Of a stretch of DNA of 64,000 nt, positions 52,051 through 61,066 are shown piece after piece. Positions within the stretch are counted from its first letter, which is position 1, and every line of letters starts with the position of its first letter. A program made the translations under genes and the position numbers. The DNA is from Lutibacter sp. Hel_I_33_5 (GTDB taxonomy: Bacteria; Bacteroidota; Bacteroidia; Flavobacteriales; Flavobacteriaceae): assembly GCF_007827455.1 (NCBI RefSeq), contig NZ_VISM01000001.1, positions 969,501 to 1,033,500 on the forward strand, in the 5' to 3' direction. The notes under the pieces were generated by a model. That model had not been told where the DNA came from. It worked only from the letters and a program-made list of their open reading frames with translations, and did not search any database.

Positions 52051-52962
52051 ATGCAGAAAAATAAACCTACACTTGTCATACTTGCAGCAGGAATGGGTAG
52101 TAGATACGGAGGATTAAAACAAATGGATGTTTTTACTCCAGAAGGTGATACTATTATTGACTTTTCTTTGTTTGATGCATTAGAAGCTGGTTTTGGAAAA
52201 TTTGTATTTATTATCAGAAAGAACTTCGAAACTGAATTTAAATTAGCGTTCGATAAAAAATTAAAAAATAAAGCTGAAGTAGTTTACGTTTTTCAGGAAG
52301 TAGAAAACATCCCTGTTAAATATTCTAATCAAAATCGTATTAAACCTTGGGGAACTGGTCATGCACTTTTAATGGCTAAAGAAGTAGTTTCAGAAAACTT
52401 CGCAGTTATAAACGCAGATGATTTTTATGGGAAAGAAGCTTTTATAGAAATGGCTAAGTCTCTTATAAATACAGATAAAAATTCATATGATTTTAAAATG
52501 ATGGCGTATTTATTAAAAAATACGGTTTCAGATTTTGGATATGTTTCGAGAGGAGAATGTAAGGTGAATGGAGAAAATCACTTAACTGAAATTACTGAAA
52601 GAATTCATATTGAAAAAATTGACAATCTAATTCAATTTAAAGATGAAATTGGAGAAATATCAATCATAGATAAAAACACAATTGTTTCTATGAATTTTTG
52701 GGGGTTTTCTCCAAAAATATTTGACTATACAAGTAAATTATTTGAGCAATTTTTAGAAGAAAATCACAATGATTTAAAATCTGAATTTTATATTCCTTTA
52801 ATTATCTCAGAATTTATTACCTCTAACAAGGCAACTGTTGAAGTTTTAAAATCAGATGCAAAATGGTTTGGCGTAACTTATAAAGAAGATAAAGAAGTTG
52901 TTCAAAAAGCAATTCAAGAGTTAAAAAGGAAAAATGTCTATCCTAAACATCTTTGGAATTAA
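52051..52962 (+). CDS. Sugar-phosphate nucleotidyltransferase-like protein
   Basis: 303 residues. 'LVILAAGMGSRYGGLKQMDV' is the nucleotide-binding signature (AAGMGSR...K), 'GTGHALLMAKEVVSENFAVI' and 'INADDFYGKEAFIEMAKSL' hold the metal-binding Asp, 'MNFWGFSPKIF' the sugar site. It would join a sugar 1-phosphate to an NTP. It overlaps the kinase gene (TAATG), suggesting a kinase-plus-pyrophosphorylase salvage pair. Confidence 0.85.
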   Translation: MQKNKPTLVILAAGMGSRYGGLKQMDVFTPEGDTIIDFSLFDALEAGFGKFVFIIRKNFETEFKLAFDKKLKNKAEVVYVFQEVENIPVKYSNQNRIKPWGTGHALLMAKEVVSENFAVINADDFYGKEAFIEMAKSLINTDKNSYDFKMMAYLLKNTVSDFGYVSRGECKVNGENHLTEITERIHIEKIDNLIQFKDEIGEISIIDKNTIVSMNFWGFSPKIFDYTSKLFEQFLEENHNDLKSEFYIPLIISEFITSNKATVEVLKSDAKWFGVTYKEDKEVVQKAIQELKRKNVYPKHLWN

Positions 52963-54032
52963 TGAATTTTCCTAAAGATGAATTAAAATTAATCTTTAAC
53001 ACTTTTAAACACAGAAGTGAAATCTCATCTATTTCAGAATTTATTTTTGGTCATATAAACGATACCTTTTTAATTAAGACAACACATAAACCTTATTATA
53101 TTCTCCAACGCATTAATCAGAATGTTTTTATAGATATTCCAAGTCTAATTCACAATAAAGTTAGTGTCAGTAAACATATTTTGAAAAGGTTATCTCATTT
53201 ATCCGAAGAAGAATTAAAACAAAAAGTTCTAACTTTTATTCCTTCTAAAAAGGAGGTTTTTTATCATATTGATGAAAAAGGAAATTACTGGAACTTGATG
53301 ATTTTTATTGATAACAGTATAACTTTTGATCAAGTTCCAAATGAAGAAATTGCTTATGAAGGAGGAAAACTCTTTGGAGATTTTCTAAATCTTACAAATG
53401 ATTTTGATGTCAATAAATTAATTGAAGTTATTCCTAACTTTCATAAAATGTCCTTTCGTTTTTCACAATTCCAAGAAGCTTTAAAAAATGCTTCCAAAAA
53501 GAGGATACTAGCAGCATCAGAATTAATTGAAAAAATAAAGGTAATTAAAGATAAAATGCATCAAATAGAAAAATATTTAAATAAAGGTGATATTAAATTA
53601 AGGGTAACACACAATGATACAAAAATTTCAAATGCACTTTTTGATAGTAATAATAAAGGACTTTGTGTTATAGATACGGATACTGTGATGCCTGGAATTA
53701 TACATTATGATTTTGGCGATGCTATAAGAACAATTTGTAATTCTGCTGCAGAAGATGAAAAAAACTTAGATTTAGTTACCTTTAACCTCAACTTTTACAA
53801 TGCTTATAAAAAAGGTTTTTTAGAAGAAGTGAAAAATACATTATCAGAATTAGATATAAAATTATTGCCTTTAGCAGTAAAAACAATGACTTTTATCATG
53901 GGAATTCGTTTTTTAACCGATTTTTTAAATAATGATACTTACTATAAAACTAAATATTCTGATCATAACCTTGTACGTGCAAAAAATCAATTTAAATTAA
54001 TTGATAGTATGTCGAATCAACTTAAAATATAA
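52962..54032 (+). CDS. APH-fold sugar kinase (N-acetylhexosamine 1-kinase-like)
   Basis: 356 residues from ATG 52962 sharing one base with the upstream stop. Features: 'HINDTFLIKTTHKPYYILQR' (nucleotide lobe with Lys), 'YEGGKLFGDFLNLTNDFD', catalytic 'LRVTHNDTKISNALFD' (HxDxxxxN, Asp near 218), 'VIDTDTVMPGIIHYDFGDA' (metal Asp). This is close to N-acetylhexosamine kinase (NahK)-like members of the APH family. Together with the nucleotidyltransferase it could make an NDP-sugar from a free sugar released in the PUL. Confidence 0.85.
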   Translation: MNFPKDELKLIFNTFKHRSEISSISEFIFGHINDTFLIKTTHKPYYILQRINQNVFIDIPSLIHNKVSVSKHILKRLSHLSEEELKQKVLTFIPSKKEVFYHIDEKGNYWNLMIFIDNSITFDQVPNEEIAYEGGKLFGDFLNLTNDFDVNKLIEVIPNFHKMSFRFSQFQEALKNASKKRILAASELIEKIKVIKDKMHQIEKYLNKGDIKLRVTHNDTKISNALFDSNNKGLCVIDTDTVMPGIIHYDFGDAIRTICNSAAEDEKNLDLVTFNLNFYNAYKKGFLEEVKNTLSELDIKLLPLAVKTMTFIMGIRFLTDFLNNDTYYKTKYSDHNLVRAKNQFKLIDSMSNQLKI

Positions 54033-54048
54033 ATTCTAACTAAAATTT

Positions 54049-55863
54049 ATGATTTCATTAAGCACATTAGATTACGCATTAATAATTTTATTTTTCTCAA
54101 TTACTTTAGCTATAGGGATCTATGTATCTAAAAAGTCTGGAAAAAATTCATCTGAGTTTTTTCTTTCTGGCAGAACAATGCCTTGGTGGTTATTAGGTGT
54201 TTCAATGGTTGCAACTACTTTTTCTACCGACACACCAAACTTAGTAACAGATATTGTTAGAACTAACGGTGTTTCTGGTAATTGGGTTTGGTGGGCATTT
54301 TTATTAACAGGACTATTAACTGTTTTTGTCTATGCAAAACTTTGGAGAAAATCTAACGTAAAAACAGATTTAGAATTTTATAAATTACGATATGGCGGAA
54401 AACCAGCAGAGTTTCTTAGAAAATTTAGAGCAGTATATTTAGGTGTTATTTTTAATGTGATAACCATGTCTGCTGTAACATTAGCTGCTATAAAGATTGG
54501 CGGAATTATGTTAGGATTAGAACCTTGGCAAACAGTTATATCTGCAGGATTGATAACAGTCGTTTTTAGTGCTTTAGGTGGATTTAAAGGTGTAGTATAC
54601 ACAGATTTTATTTTGTTTTTTGTAGCTATGGCTGGAGCAATTGGCGCAGCATATTATTTAATTAATATTCCAGAAGTTGGTGGTTTAGATGCTTTATTAG
54701 CAAACGAAAATGTAGCAAATAAGCTTTCTATTTTACCAGATTTCTCAGATAAGAATGCCATAATTACACTTCTAATAATTCCGTTAGCAGTACAATGGTG
54801 GAGTTCTTGGTATCCTGGTGCAGAACCTGGTGGTGGTGGATATATTGCTCAAAGAATGTTAGCAGCTAAAGATGAAAATCATGCAATTGGTGCAACTTTC
54901 TTTTTTAATATTATGCATTATGCTTTACGTCCTTGGCCTTGGATTCTAGTTGCTTTAGCTTCATTAGTGGTATTTCCTGATTTAGCAAGTATTCAAGAAG
55001 CATTTCCTTCGATTTCAGATGATAAGCTAGGACATGATTTAGCGTATTCTGCGATGTTAACAAAATTACCAAGTGGTTTATTAGGACTAGTTTTAGCATC
55101 GTTAATTGCAGCTTATATGAGTACAATTTCAACACAATTAAATTGGGGTTCTTCCTATTTAGTATTTGATTTTTACAAACAACAAATAAATCCAAATGCT
55201 TCAGAAAAAAAATTAGTTGCAGTTGGTAGAATTTCTACAGTTATCCTCATGGTTTTAAGTGCTGCATTGGCATTATTACTTCAAAATGCGATGCAGATAT
55301 TCGATTTACTTTTAGTTTTTGGAGCTGGAACTGGACTAATTTTTATATTACGTTGGTTTTGGTGGCGAATAAATTCTTGGAGTGAAATAACAGCAATGTT
55401 TGCATCTGGAATTATATCAATCTTACTTAAATTAACACCCTTAGGAGAAACATTATTTGGAGCAGAAAACGGAATTTTTGAAAGCTATTTACAATATCCT
55501 TTTGTTGTTTTAGTCACAACAGTTATATGGTTAATTGCTACTTTTATGACACAACCAGAAAGTCAAGAAGTACTCCAAAGTTTCTATAAAAAAACGCAAC
55601 CAGGTGGACCAGGTTGGTCAAAAGTTGTCAACAAAGCAACTATCAATAATATTACGATTAAAGAAAACACAGAATCTTGGAGCGTTCCTTCAGGTATTTT
55701 AGCAATGCTACTAGGTTGTGTGTTAATTTATAGTTGTATGTTTGCTACAGGATATTGGATTTATGGTGAATATAAAAGTGCTATCATTACGATAAGTCTT
55801 GCCATAATATCAGGTTTCTTACTTATAAAAACTTGGAAAAAAGTAAAAGCCAATATTTTATAA
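54049..55863 (+). CDS. Sodium:solute symporter (SSS family)
   Basis: 604 residues, about 13-14 transmembrane helices. 'SSEFFLSGRTMPWWLLGVSM', 'VATTFSTDTPNLVTDIVRTN', 'LGGFKGVVYTDFILFFVAMA', 'LVLASLIAAYMSTISTQLNW' (sodium-site Ser-Thr), 'RISTVILMVLSAALALLL'. It is an SSS/SLC5 transporter, perhaps for a monosaccharide feeding the kinase encoded 17 bases upstream. C-terminal extra helix at 565-600. Confidence 0.92.
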   Translation: MISLSTLDYALIILFFSITLAIGIYVSKKSGKNSSEFFLSGRTMPWWLLGVSMVATTFSTDTPNLVTDIVRTNGVSGNWVWWAFLLTGLLTVFVYAKLWRKSNVKTDLEFYKLRYGGKPAEFLRKFRAVYLGVIFNVITMSAVTLAAIKIGGIMLGLEPWQTVISAGLITVVFSALGGFKGVVYTDFILFFVAMAGAIGAAYYLINIPEVGGLDALLANENVANKLSILPDFSDKNAIITLLIIPLAVQWWSSWYPGAEPGGGGYIAQRMLAAKDENHAIGATFFFNIMHYALRPWPWILVALASLVVFPDLASIQEAFPSISDDKLGHDLAYSAMLTKLPSGLLGLVLASLIAAYMSTISTQLNWGSSYLVFDFYKQQINPNASEKKLVAVGRISTVILMVLSAALALLLQNAMQIFDLLLVFGAGTGLIFILRWFWWRINSWSEITAMFASGIISILLKLTPLGETLFGAENGIFESYLQYPFVVLVTTVIWLIATFMTQPESQEVLQSFYKKTQPGGPGWSKVVNKATINNITIKENTESWSVPSGILAMLLGCVLIYSCMFATGYWIYGEYKSAIITISLAIISGFLLIKTWKKVKANIL

Positions 55864-55893
55864 AGACATTAATTTAAAAGTATAACTAAACAG

Positions 55894-57801
55894 ATGAGCA
55901 ATTATCATATAAAACATTTAGAAGAATATTATCAAGTTTACAGAAAATCAATTCAAGAGCCTGAAAATTTTTGGGAAGAAATAGCTGAAGAGCATTTTGT
56001 ATGGAGAAAAAAATGGGACAAAGTTCTAGATTGGGACTTTAACAAACCTGAAGTTAAGTGGTTTCAAGGTGCGAAATTGAATATTACAGAAAATTGTATC
56101 GATAGGCATTTGGCTACTCGAGGAGATAAAACTGCTATACTTTTTGAACCTAACGATCTCAATGAAGTTGCTGAACACATCACTTATAACCAACTACATA
56201 AACGCGTAAATCAATTTGCAAATGTTTTAAAAGAACAAGGTGTAAAAAAAGGAGATCGTGTTTGTATTTATGTTCCGATGATTCCTGAATTGGCAATATC
56301 AGTATTAGCATGTGCAAGAATTGGTGCTATCCATTCTGTTGTATTTGCAGGATTTTCGGCAACAGCTTTAGCGACACGGATTAATGATTCTGATTGTAAA
56401 ATGGTAATTACCGCCGATGGTTCATATAGGGGTTCAAAAACAATTGATCTAAAAGGAATTGTAGACGAAGCCTTAGAACAATGCACTTGCGTAGAAACGG
56501 TTTTGGTAGCAAAACGTATTCAATCAAACATCAACATGAAAGAAGGTCGTGATAAATGGTTGCAACCTCTTTTAGATAAAGCATCAGCTGCATGTGAAGC
56601 AGAAATAATGGATGCTGAAGATCCGTTATTTATACTATACACTTCGGGTTCTACAGGAATGCCAAAAGGTATGGTTCATACAACTGCAGGCTATATGGTT
56701 TATAGTGCTTACACGTTTAAAAATGCATTTCAATATAAAGAAAACGATGTGTATTGGTGTACCGCAGATATTGGTTGGATTACAGGACACAGTTATATTG
56801 TTTACGGCCCATTAGCAAACGGTGCAACTACTGTGATGTTTGAAGGTGTACCGAGTTATCCTGATTATGGTCGCTTTTGGAATATTGTTGAAAAGCATAA
56901 AGTGAATCAGTTTTATACAGCGCCAACTGCCATAAGAGCATTAGCAAAACAAGGCGTTGAATTAGTTGACAAATACGATTTATCTTCTTTAAAAGTTCTA
57001 GGGTCTGTTGGTGAACCGATAAATGAAGAAGCATGGCATTGGTATAATGATGTTGTTGGAAAAAAGAAAAGTCCGATTATAGACTCATGGTGGCAAACAG
57101 AAACTGGCGGAATTATGATTACACCAATTCCTTATGTTACACCTACAAAACCAACGTATGCAACCTTACCATTTATTGGAATTCAACCAGCCATTATGGA
57201 TGAAAACGGAAACGAATTAGAAGGTAATCAAGTTGAAGGTCGTTTGTGTATAAAATTTCCATGGCCAAGTATTGCAAGAACCATTTGGGGAAATCACCAA
57301 CGTTATAAAGACACCTATTTTTCTGCTTTTGAAAATATGTATTTTACTGGTGATGGATCACTTAGAGATGAAGTTGGCTATTATAGAATTACTGGTAGAG
57401 TTGATGATGTAATTATTGTTTCTGGTCATAATTTAGGAACGGCGCCTATTGAAGATGCAATCAATGAACATCAAGCAGTAGCAGAATCGGCAATTGTTGG
57501 CTTTCCGCACGATATAAAAGGAAGTGCATTATACGGTTACATTACCTTAAAAGATAGTGGAGAAGATAGAAACCACGATAATTTACGTAAAGAAATCAAT
57601 CAACTTATATCTGATAAAATAGGTCCAATTGCGAAACTAAATAAAATTCAATTTACAGAAGGATTGCCAAAAACACGTAGCGGTAAAATTATGCGACGTA
57701 TTTTACGTAAAATAGCTTCTAATGACACCTCTAATTTAGGAGATACTTCAACCCTTCTTAACCCAGAAGTTGTAAATGACATTATAAAGGAATCTCTTTA
57801 A
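55894..57801 (+). CDS. acs: Acetyl-CoA synthetase (AMP-forming)
   Basis: 635 residues. N-terminal 'WEEIAEEHFVWRKKWDKVLD', AMP motif 'LYTSGSTGMPKGMVHTTAGY' (about 248-265), 'YWCTADIGWITGHSYIVYGP', 'DSWWQTETGGIMITPIPYVT', 'GRVDDVIIVSGHNLGTAPIE', and C-terminal 'LPKTRSGKIMRRILRKIASN' whose Lys is the acetylation site. Makes acetyl-CoA from acetate. Its link to the PUL is not obvious; it could use acetate released from acetylated glycans or from de-acetylation. Confidence 0.94.
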   Translation: MSNYHIKHLEEYYQVYRKSIQEPENFWEEIAEEHFVWRKKWDKVLDWDFNKPEVKWFQGAKLNITENCIDRHLATRGDKTAILFEPNDLNEVAEHITYNQLHKRVNQFANVLKEQGVKKGDRVCIYVPMIPELAISVLACARIGAIHSVVFAGFSATALATRINDSDCKMVITADGSYRGSKTIDLKGIVDEALEQCTCVETVLVAKRIQSNINMKEGRDKWLQPLLDKASAACEAEIMDAEDPLFILYTSGSTGMPKGMVHTTAGYMVYSAYTFKNAFQYKENDVYWCTADIGWITGHSYIVYGPLANGATTVMFEGVPSYPDYGRFWNIVEKHKVNQFYTAPTAIRALAKQGVELVDKYDLSSLKVLGSVGEPINEEAWHWYNDVVGKKKSPIIDSWWQTETGGIMITPIPYVTPTKPTYATLPFIGIQPAIMDENGNELEGNQVEGRLCIKFPWPSIARTIWGNHQRYKDTYFSAFENMYFTGDGSLRDEVGYYRITGRVDDVIIVSGHNLGTAPIEDAINEHQAVAESAIVGFPHDIKGSALYGYITLKDSGEDRNHDNLRKEINQLISDKIGPIAKLNKIQFTEGLPKTRSGKIMRRILRKIASNDTSNLGDTSTLLNPEVVNDIIKESL

Positions 57802-57820
57802 CATGATGCTAAAGCTTTGA

Positions 57821-57850
57821 TTTAATTAGTGAAGTTGACGACTAATTAAA
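57821..57850. terminator. Hairpin after acs
   Basis: TTTAATTAGT / ACTAATTAAA perfect 10-bp stem with a 10-base loop, no strong T run. Possible weak terminator. Confidence 0.5.
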
Positions 57851-57873
57851 CACCTCTTATTGTTTTTGAACGA

Positions 57874-57884
57874 TACCCCCCTTA
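57874..57884 (+). promoter_or_regulatory. C-rich PUL element upstream of the GH88 gene
   Basis: TACCCCCCTTA, followed by AAAATGACTC; 181 bases before the ATG at 58065. A weaker CACCTCTT lies 23 bases upstream. Confidence 0.55.
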
Positions 57885-58064
57885 AAAATGACTCATATAT
57901 TCCTTTATAAATGTAAATAAAAAAAGAAATTTACATTTTCTAAAAAAGAAATAATACAACCATAATTAACATCAATTAATATAATGTTTTTTAGGTGTAT
58001 TTTTTTTTAATAAGAAAAATCAATTTATCAACAAAATTAACCCTTGACCTAAAATTAGACTCGT

Positions 58065-59267
58065 ATGAGAATATTAAAATTTGGATGTATTCTACTAACT
58101 ATTTGTATAATCCAATCTTGTAATTCAGTAAAAGAGGAAACTACTTTAAAATCATCAACTGCCAAATTAGAATTAGCAGAAAAACAATTATCTCTTTTAT
58201 TATCTGATGCTGAAAAAGCAAACAAAAATCCAAGAACTTTAAATGCAGATGGAGAAATGCATTGGGTTAGAGATGGTTTTGATTGGACAGAAGGTTTTTT
58301 TCCAGGGAGTTGTTGGTATTTATACGAAGCTACAAAAAATGAAAAGTGGAAAAATGCAGCAGAAAAATTTCAAGCATTATATGAAGATCATAAGTATAAA
58401 ACTACAAATCACGATTTAGGTTTTATTTTCAATTGCTCATACGGAAACGGATATAAATCAACTAATAATGAAGCTTTTAAAAATGTAATGATTACAGCAG
58501 CAGATTCATTATCAACACGTTTTAATCCTAATGTAGGTGCAATAAAAAGCTGGGATGTAGATGGTGGATGGCAAGCTAAAAGAGGATGGAAATATCCTGT
58601 TATTGTTGATAACATGATGAACCTTGAACTTTTATTTAAAGCAAGTGAAATTACAGGAAAAGATACTTATAAAAATATAGCAATCACACATGCAAACACA
58701 ACTATTAAAAATCATTTTAGAGAAAACAATAGTTCATTTCACGTTATAGATTATGATCCAGAAACTGGGGCTGTAAGAAGTAAAGAAACTGCACAAGGAT
58801 TTGCAAACACAAGTTCTTGGGCAAGAGGTCAAGCATGGGGAATTTACGGATATGTTGTTTCTTTTAGGTATACGCAAGATCAAACATATTTAGATCAAGC
58901 TAAAAAAATAGCTGATTATATTATTAATTTTGAAGGAACACCAGAAGATGGCATCCCTTATTGGGATTATCATGCAGGTAAAATCCCTAACGAACCTAGA
59001 GATGTTTCTGCAGCTGCAATTACAGCTTCTGCTTTAATCGAACTTGATGGATATACAAAAGAATCTTATCTACCAGCTATTGACAAAATAATGAATTCTT
59101 TAGCAACTGATGAATACACAGCTAAAATAGGTGAAAACAAAAATTTTATTTTAAAACATAGTGTTGGGAGTATTCCACATAACAATGAAATTGATGTTCC
59201 ATTAAATTATGCTGATTATTATTATATTGAAGCTTTATTAAGATATAAAAACAGGTATAATAAATAA
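58065..59267 (+). CDS. GH88 unsaturated glucuronyl hydrolase
   Basis: 400 residues, lipobox 'ILLTICIIQSCNSVK'. 'GEMHWVRDGFDWTEGFFPGS' (first catalytic-region Asp), 'DHDLGFIFNCSYGNGYKSTN'-type segment, 'RGWKYPVIVDNMMNLELLFK' (second key Asp near 185), 'RGQAWGIYGYVVSFRYTQDQ', 'YWDYHAGKIPNEPRDVSAAA'. It hydrolyses the 4,5-unsaturated uronic acid end created by a polysaccharide lyase, giving 5-keto-4-deoxyuronate for KduI. This means a lyase acts on the substrate even though none is seen here. Confidence 0.94.
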   Translation: MRILKFGCILLTICIIQSCNSVKEETTLKSSTAKLELAEKQLSLLLSDAEKANKNPRTLNADGEMHWVRDGFDWTEGFFPGSCWYLYEATKNEKWKNAAEKFQALYEDHKYKTTNHDLGFIFNCSYGNGYKSTNNEAFKNVMITAADSLSTRFNPNVGAIKSWDVDGGWQAKRGWKYPVIVDNMMNLELLFKASEITGKDTYKNIAITHANTTIKNHFRENNSSFHVIDYDPETGAVRSKETAQGFANTSSWARGQAWGIYGYVVSFRYTQDQTYLDQAKKIADYIINFEGTPEDGIPYWDYHAGKIPNEPRDVSAAAITASALIELDGYTKESYLPAIDKIMNSLATDEYTAKIGENKNFILKHSVGSIPHNNEIDVPLNYADYYYIEALLRYKNRYNK

Positions 59268-59294
59268 TACAACAATTTAACAAACAACTATTAA

Positions 59295-59329
59295 AACAAT
59301 TTCTAGGATTAACTTAGAGATTGTTTTTT
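59295..59329 (+). terminator. Terminator between GH88 and sulfatase genes
   Basis: ACAATTTCTA / TTAGAGATTGT stem with one mismatch, followed by TTTTTTTT. The next sulfatase ATG is 40 bases further. Confidence 0.75.
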
Positions 59330-59368
59330 TTTACACTACATTTAAAGAGTATAGTAATATTATTGATT

Positions 59369-60937
59369 ATGAAAATCGTATTAAAAATTTGTTTATTAAT
59401 ATTCTGTGTTATAGCTATAAGTTGTAAAAATGAAAAAGAACAACTAGCTAAAGAAAATATAAAAAGCGATAAAAAACCCAATATTTTAATCATCTATCCA
59501 GATCAATTAAGAAGATACAGTGCTGGTTTTTGGTCAGAAGACAAATACAAAAAACATGTTATTGGAAAACCAGATCCAGTGGTAACACCAAACATGGATA
59601 AATTAGCAAAAAACGGTGTGGTTTTCACACAAGCAATAAGTAATTTTCCGCTATGCAGTCCAGCAAGAGGAATGTTACTATCTGGTATGTATCCTGAACA
59701 AAACGGGATTTGGAATAACTGTAGAAAAGACAGGAAAGATAAATTAAAAGATGAAATTCCAACTATTACCGATTTATTTTATGATGCAGGCTACAACACC
59801 TCTTACTTCGGAAAATGTCATTGGTTAAATAACGACCCTTTGTTTGATAATAAAGGTAATTATGTTGGCACAATAGAAGAACCTGGAGGTCATTATCTTA
59901 ATAAATACGACACCTATATTCCACCAGGTAAATCAAGACATAGCATAGAATATTTTTATCAATCTGTAAAAGATGCACATGTAGATCCTTTAGTCTTTTC
60001 TAATATTCCAAACACTATTGAAGGTAAAAAAGATGGAGAGCTACATCAACCAAAAATCTTTACACCTAAAAATGAGGCGCAAAAAATAGTTGAATACCTT
60101 CAAAACAAAAATTCTGAAAGAGATAATAACAAGCCATTTTGTATGATTTGGTCTCTTAATCCTCCACATAATCCTTGGAATGATAAAAATACAGATATGG
60201 AGATGCTTAAAAAGCATTATGATACTGATAAATTTCCGAAGATTGATTCAACTTTAGTTGTAAGAAAAAATGCAGATTTAAAAATTGCAAAATATGCACG
60301 ACATTATTTTGCAAATGTTACTAGTGTAGATAAATACATTGGTATTGTTATAGAAGAATTAAAAAAACAAAATCAATTAGACAATACCATTATTATTTTA
60401 AGTTCAGATCATGGTGAATTATTAGGAAGCCATGGAAAAAAAGGAAAAAACATCATAGAAATGGAAGCAATGGCTGTCCCCTTTACAATACATTGGCCTA
60501 AAGGCATAAAAGCTGGTACTATTAATAACACATTATTAAGTGTTCCAGATGTTTTACCAACTTCAATGGGACTTGCAGGGTTAAAAAATAACATACCGAA
60601 TGAAGTTGAAGGAATTGATTTTTCAAAAAATATTACTAAGCCTTCAAGTAATTATAAAAACAAACCGGAAAGTATTTTATTATTACTAAGTAATTCAAGA
60701 GGAATATTAACCGATAGGTATACACTTTGTATTACTGGTGGTAAAAAACCTTTTGAAGCATTTATTTATGATAATGTAAATGACCCATATCAACTTAATA
60801 AAATATCTTTTAATGAAAAACCTAAAATTGCCACTCAATTACTCAAACAATTGGGTGAAAAATTAATTGCTACAAATGATCCTTGGTATAAAAAAAGGAG
60901 ATATAAAAAAATCATACCTTATACAAAAACCCAGTGA
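59369..60937 (+). CDS. S1 sulfatase lipoprotein
   Basis: 522 residues from ATG 59369 (lipobox 'ICLLIFCVIAISCKNEK'); an upstream in-frame ATG at 59321 overlaps the terminator and is rejected. 'ILIIYPDQLRRYSAGFWSED', formylglycine motif 'FPLCSPARGMLLSGMYPEQN', 'YFGKCHWLNND', 'WSLNPPHNPWNDKN', 'ILSSDHGELLGSHGKKGKNI'. A different S1 subfamily from the three sulfatases on the left arm, so a different sulfate position is likely. Confidence 0.92.
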   Translation: MKIVLKICLLIFCVIAISCKNEKEQLAKENIKSDKKPNILIIYPDQLRRYSAGFWSEDKYKKHVIGKPDPVVTPNMDKLAKNGVVFTQAISNFPLCSPARGMLLSGMYPEQNGIWNNCRKDRKDKLKDEIPTITDLFYDAGYNTSYFGKCHWLNNDPLFDNKGNYVGTIEEPGGHYLNKYDTYIPPGKSRHSIEYFYQSVKDAHVDPLVFSNIPNTIEGKKDGELHQPKIFTPKNEAQKIVEYLQNKNSERDNNKPFCMIWSLNPPHNPWNDKNTDMEMLKKHYDTDKFPKIDSTLVVRKNADLKIAKYARHYFANVTSVDKYIGIVIEELKKQNQLDNTIIILSSDHGELLGSHGKKGKNIIEMEAMAVPFTIHWPKGIKAGTINNTLLSVPDVLPTSMGLAGLKNNIPNEVEGIDFSKNITKPSSNYKNKPESILLLLSNSRGILTDRYTLCITGGKKPFEAFIYDNVNDPYQLNKISFNEKPKIATQLLKQLGEKLIATNDPWYKKRRYKKIIPYTKTQ

Positions 60938-60978
60938 CAGTAAGGTTTTTTTATAAAAAAATCATTAAATGAACATTT

Positions 60979-60989
60979 ACCCCCCTTAT
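60979..60989 (+). promoter_or_regulatory. C-rich PUL element upstream of the T9SS-secreted gene
   Basis: ACCCCCCTTAT preceded by TTT, 78 bases before the ATG at 61067. Same core as the other PUL copies (CCCCCCTTA). Confidence 0.55.
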
Positions 60990-61066
60990 TTTGATTCATT
61001 TAGAACCTAAAAACACTAACATATTAATTATGTTTGTATAACTTTAATCAATAAATATTTTAAATT

